Assembly: GCF_002994745.2 (NCBI RefSeq)
Contig: NC_037091.1
Span: forward strand, 6,348,001 to 6,412,000
From: Rosa chinensis
Taxonomy: Eukaryota; Streptophyta; Magnoliopsida; Rosales; Rosaceae
Direction: 5' to 3'
DNA: 64,000 bases
Part shown: in pieces, positions 21,572 to 33,379 of the stretch
Layout: each line of letters begins with the position of its first letter
Position numbering within the stretch: position 1 is the stretch's first letter
The notes under the pieces: generated by a model
The model's input: the letters and a program-made list of their open reading frames with translations, nothing else
The model's database searches: none
Told to the model about the DNA's origin: nothing
Position numbers and translations under genes: made by a program

Positions 21572-21590
21572 GGGGGGGGGGGGGGGGGGG
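21572..21590 (+). repeat. Poly-G run of about 18 bases
   Basis: Long G homopolymer in the presumed leader of the antisense gene; a candidate G-quadruplex or length-polymorphic site, and also an assembly-error risk. Confidence 0.8.
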
Positions 21591-21776
21591 TTGGATTATG
21601 GTGGTTGGCAAAGAGTTGGTGTTTAGGGATTTGTTAGATGGTCGAATCTGGGTTGAGTGCGTTTGTTCCTACTTTGGGATTTTCTGGGTTTTGCTCTTGA
21701 TGCCCTTGGCTATAACTGATGTAAGAATAGGCTAGATCTGTGTTTGTGCTAACTGGTGTGGGTTTTAGGGTTTGGG

Positions 21777-24447
21777 ATGGCTAACGTCATAGAGATTTCA
21801 AGCAGTGAGGATTCCGGGTCCGACGTGTCGTTCAGCGCGGCGGATAGGATTTTTATTGATTCGTTGCGTCCGTCTGCCCATGCAGGAACCTCACTGCCAG
21901 CACCGCTAGAGGTTGAGCCGCTATAGACCATACCTTGGGAAGTAGCTATGGGTCGTGGTCCGCGTCCAGAGAGCTCTAGGTCGGGTGAGGCCGCTGCTGC
22001 CAAAGCTAGGCGCGACGAGCGTTTGGCGAGCAATAGTGCTGCCAGCGGCTCCGCTGGGGAAGAAGAAGCAGCGGGGCAGAATGCTGAGTCAACGTGGTTC
22101 CTCCAGGATGGCACCGCCGTCGACGAGGCAGGAGGGCGGATGAACGCCGCCGCTGTCACTCGAATGAAGCAGACGTTCCCGTTGCCGGGCTCGGTGAAGC
22201 TGCGCCCGCCGTCGGCGGATGAGAAGGCGTCGATTCTCCCAGTGGGATTTGCGGCCGTGCATGAGGTGATATTCCGCCAAGGAGTGACACTCCCGCTGGT
22301 GCCAAATCTCCAAATCCTGGTGTGCTAATTTGGCCTTGCCTTCGGTCAGATTTGCCCCAACATGTGGCGGTTGATGTTGGCAATGAACTCACTGTGGCGG
22401 TTGTCCGGGTGCGAGGGGCCTACTGTGGCGGAAGTGCTTCACTTTTACGAGCTGGTGTACGTGAAGCGCCGAGGTTGCAGAGGGCAAGTGAACCTGAGCT
22501 GCCGTCAGGGAGCGCCCAAACTGATCGAGAATCTAAGGGACTCAATGTCCTACTGGCGGGGGACCTTCTGCGTCGCCACAGAGGGTTGGGAGTATCACGC
22601 CAGGTCGAACGAGGAAGGGCCGACATTTAAGATTAAGTCGGAGTTCCAACCCATCCGAGGTTGGTAACCGGTTTCCGCTGAACGTAGTTGGCGGGTTCAT
22701 GTATTTGCAGACTTGTATTCTTACTAACTATTACTGTGTTTGTGCAGCAGGACTGCGGTATACTCTAACGCGCGAAGAGGAGTGTCGCGTAGCAAGGATC
22801 AGAGGTTGCTGGCGGAACCGCAATTTGTTGGACTTCCGACTTCTGACCGGTTGGGAGTTACTGGTCGAACAGCGGCTAACTCGCTCCGTTGGTGAGAAAT
22901 CTCCGCCATACTGTTTTTTTTTTGTAACAAGTGATCCGGACTGACGGGTTTTTTTTATATTTTTAGAAACCCCGCCGGGTAACAAATCGAGTCGCGACGC
23001 TTTTGAAAAAGCAATGGACCGCGTGGAGATAGACAACTTTCTGGAGACCATGTACGCCGAGGGGCTGGCGGCCCAGAAGACGCTGGTGAACCCCGAGACA
23101 CTGGCGCTGAGCCAGTCCGAGGTTCCGATGGTGCTGCCAATGCCGCACCACTCCCATCTTGGTGAGGATGGTCTGCCGGTAGTGCAGGCAGGGACCCAAG
23201 TGGCCGGCGGGGAGAGGGGAAGCGCTGCAGCTGGGCAACAGAAGGAGCGGATGCCTGCCAACAGGCGTGGCCCCCAAAAGGAGAAGGTGGTGCAACCGGC
23301 AGAAACTGTCATTGTGCCAAGGGAGGAGCCGCCGGTGAGGGTGACGAGGACCGCCGCCGGGAACCAAAGGGCGCTGGAGAGAAAACGTCGGCAGGTTGAC
23401 TCTCCTGCCGAGGAAGAGGGGGAGGAGGTGGAGGTGATCGGGGCCCGCCGACAGAAGAAGGCCCGACAAGCTCCGTAGAAAATTGTTGCGGTGGAGGGAG
23501 AGGCGCCCGCCGTTAGTGAGCTGGACTCGTTTTCCGAGTATGCAGCGTTCATGACAGATGGTGAGCGGTAGTTCCTCTTCCATCTATGCGAACGGCTAGG
23601 GTTCGGCGGCCTAGCGGGTATCTCGCGCCCCACTGAAATTGACCAATCGCCCTTCAGCTCGGCGTTTGGTCAAATATCGGCGGGACTGCATGACATGTTC
23701 GTGGCGGCGTCAAAGCAACCCTTGGTCGAGGGGGAGCTCAGGGAGGAAATCCAAGGTCTCCAGAGGGAGTTGGCGGAGGCCAAGGAGAAACTGGCGGAGG
23801 TAGAGCGGGGGCTGGCCAAGGCGGAATGTGACTATGCCGACGTCCGCGGTAAGCTCAACGTGGCCATCGAGCGGGACTTGGAGAGGAATGAACGCGTCTC
23901 CAAGTTGGAGGAGGACATCGCCCTGCTGCAGGAGCGGATAGCCGCCAAGGATAAAAAACTCATTATTGTGCAGTGGGAGTCCGCCGCCAGAATGACTAAG
24001 GTGAAGCGGCTGGAGGGTGAGGTTACCCGCCTGAGGGCTGAAGGGAGTACCATCGCGGCCGCCGCTGTTGAAGCATTCAAGCAGTCAGCGGAATTTAAGA
24101 AGGCGATGACCGAGTCAGCGAAGGCTGGGGCCGTAGCAAACATAGACATGCTGAAGCGGAAGGGCGCCATCGACTTCGCCAAAGCGTCACAGCCTGATGT
24201 GCCGCCGGCCAAGAGTACCCCGCTGGAGAAAGATGCCGTGCCTGCCCCAGCGGGAGGCGCCCGGTCAGGCAGTGGAGAAAGTGGCGGACATCCGGCGAAA
24301 GTGTCGCGTGCTGGATTCCTGGCGGCGCACACCCGGGCGGACTGCACCATAGAGACCCCAAGTCCGTCGGCGCGAGGGTCCGATCAAACGAGTCGAGCGA
24401 TTGTGCCGCCGCCTGCTGAAGCAGAAGATGCCGAGGGCAACCCCTGA
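21777..24447 (+). pseudogene. Antisense gene of the Gypsy: putative gypsy-type transposon protein with coiled coil
   Basis: Lies between pol and the 3' LTR, opposite to pol. Three exons are inferred: 21777..22659, 22751..22891, 22967..24447, with GT-AG introns that join in phase (IRG/LRY and SV/ETPPG). The N-terminal part (VGFAAVHEVIFRQGVTLPL, then FGQICPNMWRLM and EVLHFYELVYVK) resembles the plant 'putative gypsy type transposon' domain family. The C-terminal part (about 23693..24130) is a long Glu/Lys/Ala heptad region, a coiled coil (EELREEIQGLQRELAEAK-type). Stops near 21922, 22326, 23476 and 23569 show it is dead here. The role of such proteins is not established. Codon use is strongly GC-rich compared with flanking DNA. 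Confidence 0.75.
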
Positions 24448-24881
24448 AGCCAGCTGGGACCACACTAGATTGTCTTTGTTTTTTTTTTTTTTTTTTTACA
24501 TATATAGCCGCTGAGGCATGACAATTTGTAATGAATGTTGCGAAATGGAATGAAGTATTGAATTGGTGTTTGCTATGATGTGTTTGTACTGCTAGCACTT
24601 TGAGTCGTTTGTCCATCAATGAAACATTAAAGGAATTAAGATTGGTCCAAGTGCACCATGTAGCGGACGAGGTCCGCTGACGATTGTTGGCGTTGCCAGT
24701 TGCCCTCAGTGCTAGACTTGGTAACAATGGTTTGAATAATTCCTCGTTTCATTGATAGCTGATTGACCAGTGTACAAAAGTGGGGTAGTACCCGTTGGGT
24801 AGTACCCGTTGGGTAGCTTCCCTTAGCTAAATATTGAACAAAAATTTAGCTAAGTCAAGATGCTCCTGGGTAGCCGTCTGA
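24448..24881. other. Spacer between the antisense gene and pol
   Basis: T-rich tract at 24476-24497 and a GTAGTACCCGTTGG duplication near 24785-24810. No ORF of note. It probably holds the convergent 3' ends of pol and the antisense gene. Confidence 0.5.
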
Positions 24882-27800
24882 CTATTTGTAGTAATACCGA
24901 AGGTGTTCGGTATTCCAAGGGTGGGTTGACGTGACGCCATCCTTGTCCATTAAGTAGAAGGTGCCTGGGCTAACGACTTCCACAATTTTGTACGGGCCTT
25001 CCCAAGTTGGGCGGAGTTTTGTTGGTGGCGGAATAACTTCCTTCATTACCCAGTCCCCCAATTGGAGGTTCCGGGCCTTGACTCTGGCGTTGTAGAAACT
25101 CGATACCAGCCTTTTGTTTTGCAAGTTGTGCAAATGGGCCTTGTGTCTTTTTTCTTCTAGGAGGTCCCTGTCCAAGTTGACACCGTCGCTGTTGGTGTCT
25201 AGGCAGTAACCTTCGACCCTAGCGGTAGGCTGAGTTACTTCAATAGGCAGGATCGCCTCTGTGCCGAACATCATACAGAAAGGAGTTTCGCCGGTGGCGG
25301 TAGTTGGAGTTGTCCGGATGGCCCATAGGACTTCTGGAAGCTTCTCCGCTCACAAACCCTTGGCATCGTCGAGCTTCTTTTTTAGCAGCTTCTTGATTAT
25401 CTTGTTTGCTGCTTCGACTTGGCCGTTTGTTTGGGGGTGGGCGACGGATGCAAAACTTAACTTGGTGCCCAAGTTGGCGGTGAACGATATGAGTTCTTTG
25501 TTGTTGAACTGTGTACCGTTGTCTGTAATGATTGTATGTGGGACACCATAGCGGCAGTAGATGTTCTTCCAGAGAAATCGAATGACCTTGGTGGTAGTGA
25601 TTGCCGTCAGTGGCTCCGCCTCTACCCACTTGCTGTTGTAGTTGATGGCGACGATGATGTACTTGAACTGGCCCTTGGCGGTCTGGAACCTTCCCATCAA
25701 ATCGAGGCCCCACGTGGAGTTGGCATTTGTGGCAAGACCTCGAAATTTGCCGGGCGTCATCGCCAAGTGTGGGCCAGAAGAAGCCCTGTCGCAATGTGCG
25801 GTTGGCCAAGGATCTGGCGCCTGAGTGGTTTCCACATTCTCCGCCGTGGATTTCCGCTAGGACGACCCTTCCCTCCTCTGGGGTTAGACAGCGGAGGTTG
25901 GGATGGGTGAATCCTTGGCGGTAAAGTTTGCCATTCTGGATGTTGTAGCGGGTTGCTCTCCGCTTGAGCTGTCTTGCCTGGACCTTATCTTCTGGCAATG
26001 TGCCGCTGCGTTTGTATGCAATGATTTCGTCCATCCAGCTGGGGTTGACTTCAATGTTGAAGATCTCCGCCAGGGTCTTTGTGATGCTTGGCTTGTCAAG
26101 GTACTCCACCCTTGTGTGCGCTGGACTTGGCTGTGGCTGGGCGGTTGCCAGTCTCGCCAGTGAATCAGCCTTGGCGTTCTTTTCCCTGGGGATTTGTGTG
26201 ATGGTGTGAAATTTGAACTTTTTTAGCAACGTTTTGACGTGCCCCAAATATGCCTCTAACTGCTGGTCCTTGGCCTGGAAGCTACCGTTGACGTGGCTAA
26301 CGACTAATTGAGAGTCGCTGAATATGTTGACGATGTCAACCCCTGAGTCAATGGCGAGTAGCAGACCGGCGATGAGTGCCTCGTACTCCGCCATGTTGTT
26401 TGAAGCTTTGAAGTTGAATTTCAACGCGTACTCCGCGTTTAGTCCCCCGGGTCCTGTTAAGATGACTCCGGCGCCGCTGGCCTTGGCGCTGGCGGAGCCG
26501 TCCACATACAGGTTCCAATCTGACTGTAGGGGATTTGCCTCCTCAATTGTTACCCTTTGTGTTCCGGGACCTGTCCCAGTACCAGGTTCCGGCTGACGCT
26601 CGGTGAGTTCAGCGATGAAGTCCGCCACTGCCTGGCCCTTCATGGCGGTTCTTGGCCTGTATTCTATGTCGAACTCGCTGAGCTCAATGGCCCACTTGCT
26701 GAGGCGCCCCGAGTGTTCAGGATTCTGCATCACTTGCCTCAGCGGCTGATTGGTTAACACATGGATCGTGTGAGCCTGGAAGTATTGGCGGAGGCGTCTG
26801 GCGGCAACGATAAGTGCGAGGGCCAGTTGCTCCAAGGGAGGATATCTTGTTTCTGCTCCGTTCATGCCTCTGCCGGCGTAGAACACTGGGAGCTCATCTT
26901 GGCCTTCCCGCCGGACAATGGCGCAACTTACCGCCGATGCCGATACTGCTAGGTATATGAATAGTGTTTCTCCTTGCACCGGGACAGAGAGGAGAGGGAC
27001 TGCCGCCAGGTATTCCTTCAGGCCTTGGAACGCCGCCTGACATTCTGGGTTCCAGTCGATGACCTTCTTGTGAGTTGTTTTGAGGAGTTTGAAGAATGGG
27101 GCACACTTATCAGTGAGTCGAGAGATGAATCGAGAAAGGGCTGTTAACTTGCCCTGGAGGCACTGGACGTCCACCTTATACTCGGGGTCCGCCAGGTTAA
27201 GGATGGCTTGTACCTTATCCGGGTTAGCCTCAATACCTCGCTCGCTAACGATGTAACCCAGAAATTTGCTAGCGGTGACTGCAAAGAAACATTTTTCTGG
27301 GTTGAGGAGCATACCATAGGCCAGGAGGATGGTTACTATGATCCTGAGGTTTGCCACATGCCCACTGGCCTTTATGCTCTTAACTAGCATGTCGTCCACG
27401 TAGACCTCGATGATTTTTCCCAGATGCTCGGCGAACATGGCATTCATCAACCGCTGGTAAGTTGCACCGGCGTTCTTCAGACCGAAAGGCATGACATTGT
27501 AGCAGTAGAGGCCTTTGTCGGTGGTGAAGGTGGTGCATTCCTGGTCGCTGGGGTGCATCTTGATCTGATTATATCCGGAGAAAGCGTCCATCATGCTGAG
27601 GAGCTCATGTCTGGCGGTTGAATCGACTAGTTGATCGATACGAGGTTGCGGGAAACTATCCTTTGGGCATGCCTTGTTGAGATTTTTGAAGTCGACACAC
27701 ATCCGCCACTTCCCGCTGGGCTTTTTGACCATTACCAAATTTGAGATCCACTGGGGATAGATGACTTGGCGGATGAATCCAATGTCCTGGAGTTTGGCGA

Positions 27801-28059
27801 CCTCTTCTCCGATTGCGCGGTATTTTTCCTCATCAAAGGCCCTTCACTTCTGCTTGATGGGATAAAAGGAGGGTTTGATGGTCGGTTTATGCGTGATAAT
27901 TTCAGGAGAGATACCTGGCATGTCCGCGTAGGACCATGCAAAGACGTCGGCGTTATCACGTAGGAATTGAGTGAGTTCTGCCTCCACCTCTGGGTTTAGT
28001 TGGGCGCCTATGCGGACTGTCCGCTCAGGGTGCTCGTCTGAGATGCAGACAACTTTCAA
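24882..28059 (-). pseudogene. Gypsy pol: RT, RNase H, second RNase H, integrase
   Basis: Reading on the minus strand: RT leader VFAWSYADMPGISPEIITHK (about 27950), then a stop near 27844, then RT with CVDFKNLNKACPKDSFPQPR, MDAFSGYNQI and the active-site EVYVDDMLVKS (about 27385). The first RNase H is PVFYAGRGMNGAETRYPPLE-type. The second RNase H has LYVDGSASAKASGAG, NMAEYEALIAGL and IFSDSQLVV, the archaeal-like type found in Tat elements. Integrase has a zinc region (CHKCQLH), then a frameshift near 25730-25800; its core continues in another frame (WGLDLMGRF, ITDNGTQF, NGQVEAANK = D, D, E). The C-terminal part (MMFGTEAILPIEV) ends at 24882. The element needs these enzymes for copying and insertion but cannot make them intact. 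Confidence 0.92.
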
Positions 28060-28847
28060 CGATGTGTCCGGGTTGACCGCTCCTTCCTTACATATTTCTC
28101 TTCCTCATCCCTAGGATCCTCAAAGATGTTTGGTGGCGGTGCCTCATTACCCACCGTCAGAATTTCATGGCGGCGCGTTGACCGCGCTATAGTTGTTGAA
28201 TAACATTCTCGTGCCAGCTGCTGGCTTCCCCTCACACAGCCCGTGCCGTTGGGCGTGGGGAACTTCATGAGAAGCATGTACCCGGCAATGATGCACTTGA
28301 GCTTGTTAAGTGCTGGTCGACCAATGATGGCGTTGTACGAACTGAGACAGTCGACAATAATGAATTCCGTATGTACCTCCGCCATGCATGGACTAGTGCC
28401 AATAACCAGTCGCATGTAATCCGACCCTAGCGGTTGTGTGACGTCACCGGAGAAGCTGAGCAGTGGCTCGTGATCCTGGAGTAGTTTTTTGTTTCGCTTG
28501 AGATGGTCATAGCAACCGCTGAAGATGACGTTGACAGCGGACCCGCTATCCACCAAGATTCTCCCCACCGAGAATTTGCCAAGAATGGCATCGACCAAGA
28601 ATGGGTCGTCATGGGGTAAATGCACTCCGCGCTCCTCCTCCTCCGAGAAGGTAATAGGTTCCCATCCTGATCTTGGGAGTTTGGCGGATCTCTCGTAGAG
28701 GATGTTGCAGACCTCCTTGGGATGATTAGCGCGTGCATAGCGCTTTCTTGCCCTGTGAGACATGCTGGTGATTGGAGCACCGCCATCGATGGTGTTGATG
28801 CGGCCCAAGGTCTCAACGTTGGCAATTACTGGTGGTGGTTGGCGCAC
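28056..28847 (-). CDS. Gypsy protease region
   Basis: Open frame containing the retropepsin active-site block RILVDSGSAVNVIFSG about residue 95, followed by IIVDCLSSYNAIIGRPALN, the usual flap and downstream motif of Ty3-type proteases. The frame is separated from gag by out-of-frame sequence around 28850-29050, which encodes a short zinc-finger-like or linker region (CKYHEDSGHNT-type in minus-strand reading). Confidence 0.8.
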   Translation of the reverse strand: MRQPPPVIANVETLGRINTIDGGAPITSMSHRARKRYARANHPKEVCNILYERSAKLPRSGWEPITFSEEEERGVHLPHDDPFLVDAILGKFSVGRILVDSGSAVNVIFSGCYDHLKRNKKLLQDHEPLLSFSGDVTQPLGSDYMRLVIGTSPCMAEVHTEFIIVDCLSSYNAIIGRPALNKLKCIIAGYMLLMKFPTPNGTGCVRGSQQLARECYSTTIARSTRRHEILTVGNEAPPPNIFEDPRDEEEKYVRKERSTRTHR

Positions 28848-29053
28848 CTTGAACTGCTCCAGCCTGCCGTCCCGGTATAAGGTTTCAACAGCCGTTTTGA
28901 GAGCATTGCAGCTGTTGGTATTGTGGCCACTGTCCTCGTGGTATTTGCACCACTTGCCGGTGTTTCTGGGTTTGCCCGTTTTTGGGTACTTTAGAGGGGG
29001 TGGCGGTGGTATCTGATCCTTGCACTGATTGTAGATGTCCTCAAACGAGGCCG

Positions 29054-30537
29054 TCAGGACCGTGAATACTGCATACCGCTGGAGGACTCCGCCTGCTTGT
29101 TGTGGTTATCCCCATGGGTTGGGCGGTTGCCCTTGTTGTGATGCTGGTCCTTCTGCCGCTTATTCTGGTGGTGGCCGTGCTGCCACTCCCTCTTCTTGTC
29201 AGTTGGCGGTGCTGACTGGATCTTGTCAGCAGTTTCCTGATGAATGGAGGATGGCTGTGTTGACTTTGTTGGAGTTGCTTGTGGCGGTGGGGTCTCTCCA
29301 TATGTGATGAATTCCGCCTGGGCATGAATGACCGCCTCACTCATGACGTGGTCATACGTTGCATTAGGATGACTGTAGTTGAGGTGATAGAGGAACGGTC
29401 CCTTGAGAAGTCCCTTCCTGAAGGCCGCTGATGCCATTGTTTTGTCTAGGTCACGGCACTGAGACGCTGCCGCTCGCCACCTTGTGATGAAGGCCTTCAG
29501 TGATTCGTCCTCCCCCTACTTGACGCTGAATAGCTGACTTGTGTTGTGATGCCCGGCGGACAATAAGATGAACCGGGAGAGGAAAGCGTGTGATAATGCA
29601 TGGAATGAGCTGACAGACCCCGGCGGACACTCAAAGAACCAGCTCATTGCCTCGCCATCCAACGTTTCGCTGAACAAGTGGCACAATGTGGCGTCGTCGA
29701 ACCCCTTGTTGTTGGTGACCTTCTTAAAGGTGTCCATGTGTACGAAGGGATCAGTCATTCCGCCGTAATGCGACATCTTTGGGGTTTTTGCATATGCCGG
29801 TCTGACAGCCTGCAGAATTGCAGCGGTGAAGGGCCCAGGTCTGGAATCGAAGAGCCGATTCTGAGTTGGCGCTGGGACGCCCGACTCCGCCGGGATCAAC
29901 CTCTGCTCTAGTTGATGCAACCTTTCCAACATCTAGGCAGTTGCTTCGGCGGCGGAATCAGCCTGAATGACCCGCTGGGACGGCCTGCGTCTCAGCACAG
30001 GCGGACTGCCTTCAGTCCTCGCCCTAGCCTCCGAGCGGTTGGTGTGCGGGAGTGATTCCGCCTCCTGCTCCAACATTAGCTGGGGTATGGGCGGTGGTCC
30101 TATTCCCAACAACTCAGGTAGGTTCAGCGGTACTTGCATCCGTATGACCGGCCCCGGTACCAATGTGCCGGTGCTGGGTCGACTACTCCTGGTGCTACGT
30201 GACTGCTCGCTCTGTGCTGGCGGGCGGTGGCCTCCAGCATCTTTTTTAGTTCCTCGAAACGTGCCATGAGCGTAGCCACTTGTCCTTGGGCTTCAGCCTT
30301 TTCTTTGCGTTCCTCTTCACGTTCTCTGTTTGCCTTATGAAGATCCGCTAGTGCTAGCTCGTACATAGTGACGAGATCTTGGCCCGGGGGGCGACTGCTG
30401 CTTGGATTTACCTCACCGCCGGGGTTGACTGGGGTTGTGAATAGTGCGCGGTTGACGCCTACCGCTGGGTCGGATGGTTGGGGGATGGAGGGATGGTCTG
30501 CCTGCTCTTCAGCGTTTCCCCCGCTACAGTTAGTCAT
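29054..30537 (-). pseudogene. Gypsy gag
   Basis: ATG at 30535..30537 opens a Pro/Ser-rich N-terminal part with a Glu/Lys helical stretch (LHKANREREEERKEKAEAQG). A frame change near 30130 follows. The retrotransposon gag core is in 29516..29932 (YGGMTDPFVHMDTFKK, GEAMSWFFECPPGS, HAFLSRF). A TAG near 29516 interrupts it and the domain continues after that stop (AFRKGLL, LNYSHPNATYDHVMSEA). The gag protein forms the particle. It is broken by at least one stop and one frame change. Confidence 0.85.
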
Positions 30538-30570
30538 GGTGAGTGTGGTGGGATGGCCTTTTGTTCAAGG

Positions 30571-30590
30571 ATTCCCACAGATGGCGCCAA
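30571..30590 (-). other. Primer-binding site of the Gypsy
   Basis: Minus-strand TTGGCGCCATCTGTGGGAAT directly inside the right LTR; TGGCGCC is a common start of tRNA-type primer sites in plant Gypsy elements. Confidence 0.75.
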
Positions 30591-31107
30591 TGTTAATGTC
30601 TAAAAGTTCGGCGGTAGCTGAACCTTCGTTAACGCTGATCCGACGGGCGGGTCGGTACCTGCGATGTTCTCAAAGCTTTCGCTATCTGTCAAATAAAATA
30701 CACTAGGACGTCAGAGGGAGACCGCGTTGGGCGGTCTTCAACTCTCCGATGCCTAAGTTAGTCCATGTATTTATGTTGACAGAGTAACAATAGGTAAATA
30801 TTGAATGCTTAATTAATAAGGAGAGAGGAGAGAACCTTTTATGGGTGAGGAAGAGGTTGACCTTCTCTTTGTTTTCGATGTGGGACTGATATGCTTCAGT
30901 TCCCCTTTTCAGAAGCCTCTGATGCCATCTTGGCGCGGCGCGTGGCGGCGCGTCGGCGGCGATCTGGAGGTGGTCCGACGTTGAGGCTGTAGCCCGTCTG
31001 GCAGTGTGTCTGCATGTCATTCCTTTGGTTGGAATTAGTACCTTTGGCGGTACAATGAGCGTGGCCTATTATAGCTAATTATGCTTGCAAATGTACATGT
31101 ATGTACA
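30591..31107 (-). repeat. Gypsy 5' LTR (right copy)
   Basis: 517 bp, TGTTAATG...TGTACA, followed by the target duplication GAAAC. Confidence 0.95.
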
Positions 31108-31920
31108 GAAACAGAAAAAAAAAATAAAAAAAATAAAAGAGAAAAATAAAAGAGAAAAAAACAAGGCTCAAAAGAGAGAGGAAGCGGCCCAGTTTTTCTC
31201 AAGCTTAAAAACATCGCTACGCACGCCTGTATCAACACGCGCGTGCGCTAGGATTGTTTTATTTTCTCGAAATCAAGTATGTTTTCTTTATTTTATTTTA
31301 TTTTTTTAACCAAGCATGTGAATTTTATTTATCTTTTCTATTTTTATGCATGCTTTATACTTTATTGTTTATGCTTTTATTATATTTTGTTATTGAGCAT
31401 GTTTAAATTAGATAATTTTGATCATTTGAAGCGTGCCTTATTATTTATGTTTTATATGATTATATTTAAGCATGATTTATAATTATGTTTAAGCATGCTT
31501 TATATTTTATTGCTTATGTTTTTATTATGAAATTTTAAGCATATTTTGTGACTTTATTTTACGCATGATATATTATTGCTATTATTTTTTTTGTAGCATA
31601 TATATATTTTGTTGTATATTTGTGAATTTTGAGCATGCATGCCATGTAATTTATTTTTGTATGCTATGTTTTATTTATTATTAAATATGCTATTGTTATT
31701 TCTAGAATGCAACATATACAATCTGCTTTGCCATGATAATGAAAATTCATGCGCATTATACACACACACTTACCGTGATAAAGTATTTTCACATAGCATC
31801 GAAAAAAAAATGTGACCATTACGAATCTTGGTCTTGAAATCTAATTCATATGTTTGGAAAATAATTCACGTGGATGTCTTTATGATTGTGTAATTTATAT
31901 CTTCCCTCTTGTTTATGTAG
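31108..31920 (+). other. Copia-2 leader after the Gypsy insertion
   Basis: A-rich then very AT-rich DNA with many AAGCATG/TTATGTTT motifs; no ORF. It is the continuation of the Copia-2 leader and ends with a TTTATGTAG acceptor-like sequence just before the gag ATG at 31921. Confidence 0.6.
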
Positions 31921-32910
31921 ATGGTTGATCCAACTCGACCTGAATTTGACATCTTGGACTCAGAAGGACTTGAGTACCATCGTTGGGTTTCCGATGTAGA
32001 AACTGCTTTTGTGGCAAAAGACTACACTGCCACCATTACCGACCTCAAAGATAATGAACTATCTAATAAGGTGAAAGCAAATGCCTTAATATTTCTGAGG
32101 CGACATATTGATCCTAGCCTACGCTGGGAGTTACCTTCAGTTGAAGACACCCAAAGAACTGTGGGATGCCCTTAAGGGACGTTTTGGGAACATTCATGAC
32201 ACTTTGCTCCCAGAACTGGCCGTTTAGTGGAATGGAATCTGCTTGCTTGACTACAAAAGGGTCAATGACTTCAACAAGGACATGTTGCGCTTAAAGGTAC
32301 GTCTCAATTTCTGTGGAAGGGAAATCACAGAAGATGATATGATCTACAAGACTCTTACCACCTTTCCTACTTCAGCGTTTATACTAGCGAACCAGTATAA
32401 GTTGGAGTATGGCAACAAAAGAATCACAACCTTCAATAAGTTGATAAGCCTACTGCAAGTGGCTGAGAGACATAATGAGGTTCTCTTGAACAACAACGCT
32501 AGGCCTGAGGCTAATTATGGAAAAATGAAAGGTGGAAAGAACTCCAATGCAAAGGGGTTTGGACGTGCTGATCCCTACCCACGTGGCAACAATGCACCAT
32601 GTGGAAAGGGACGTGGAGGAGGTGGAAACAAGGTGTAAAAAGGCACCTAAGAACCCTTCAGTCAAATAGGATAGAGTTGGCAATGAACCATGCTATAGGT
32701 GTGGAGTCATTGGGCATTGGTACAAGAACTGCCAAGCAAGCAACATAGTTGCAGCTACTTACAAGAGATATAGGGAGTCTAAAGAACAAGAAACTCACTA
32801 TATGGAAGGAGGCCATGACCCAGATGTCAACCTCGCAATTGCAGACCTCAATGGCAACAAGGAACTTGCTCAGTCAATGGATGCACTAGTTTTTGACTGA
32901 CCTGCTTTAT
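31921..32910 (+). pseudogene. Copia-2 gag
   Basis: ATG at 31921. The first part (FDILDSEGLEYHRWVSDVET) is a UBN2-type gag start; a shift near 32160 moves it to another frame (LDYKRVNDFNKDM, YKTLTTFPTS). A CCHC zinc knuckle CYRCGVIGHWYKNC lies near 32695. Protease is not recognisable downstream; 32911-33370 is decayed. Confidence 0.85.
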
Positions 32911-33379
32911 CTTTTTTCCAAAGACAGTTGTGAAGGCATAATGCCTCATTTTTAATTATGGTCTTAAAGAATGGTTTGATGAATTAGATTTCTAAACAAA
33001 GACCTTGATTTGATTATCGTTGGCTTATTAATAAATTTTGAATTTTATTCTGAAGCACTGAATTTATTCAAATTTATTTACTACACATATTTACATGGTT
33101 CGAAATTGCACTATAAAGATGTAAAGCAATACATCTAGGGAAAAAAATTATTAGAATGAAAAGATTATCATTATACTAAAATAGAATTACTCTAAAGAAT
33201 ATGAGATATATTTAAAGTCACATACGCTCTATATTCACCAAGAGCTAATCGAACCTTGTTAAAGTTTCAAAGATATTCGTGCCAACGGTTATCATGTAAA
33301 AACATACTGTGAGAATGGACTTGAATACATTTATATTACCTCTAATAAATGTGGAAGGAAACACATTTTAGAGAAACTT

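Larger units (their letters stand above)
19094..31107 (-). mobile_element. Ty3/Gypsy retrotransposon, Tat-type lineage, 12.0 kb
   Basis: LTRs of 517 bp at both ends (TGTTAATG...TGTACA), target duplication GAAAC (19089..19093 and 31108..31112). It runs on the minus strand: primer site near 30571-30590, gag, protease, RT, RNase H, a second RNase H, integrase, then a long 3' region with an antisense gene and a tandem array. Two consecutive RNase H-like domains and an extra ORF beyond pol are known traits of the Tat group. By eye the LTRs differ at about five sites (about 1%). Several stops and a frameshift make this copy defective. Confidence 0.94.

Noticed and set aside
22731..23633. 300-codon minus-strand ORF opposite the Gypsy antisense gene
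   Set aside because: Composition is Ser/Pro/Ala/Arg-rich, typical of the reverse strand of a GC-rich coding exon; the plus strand has matching splice sites and domains.
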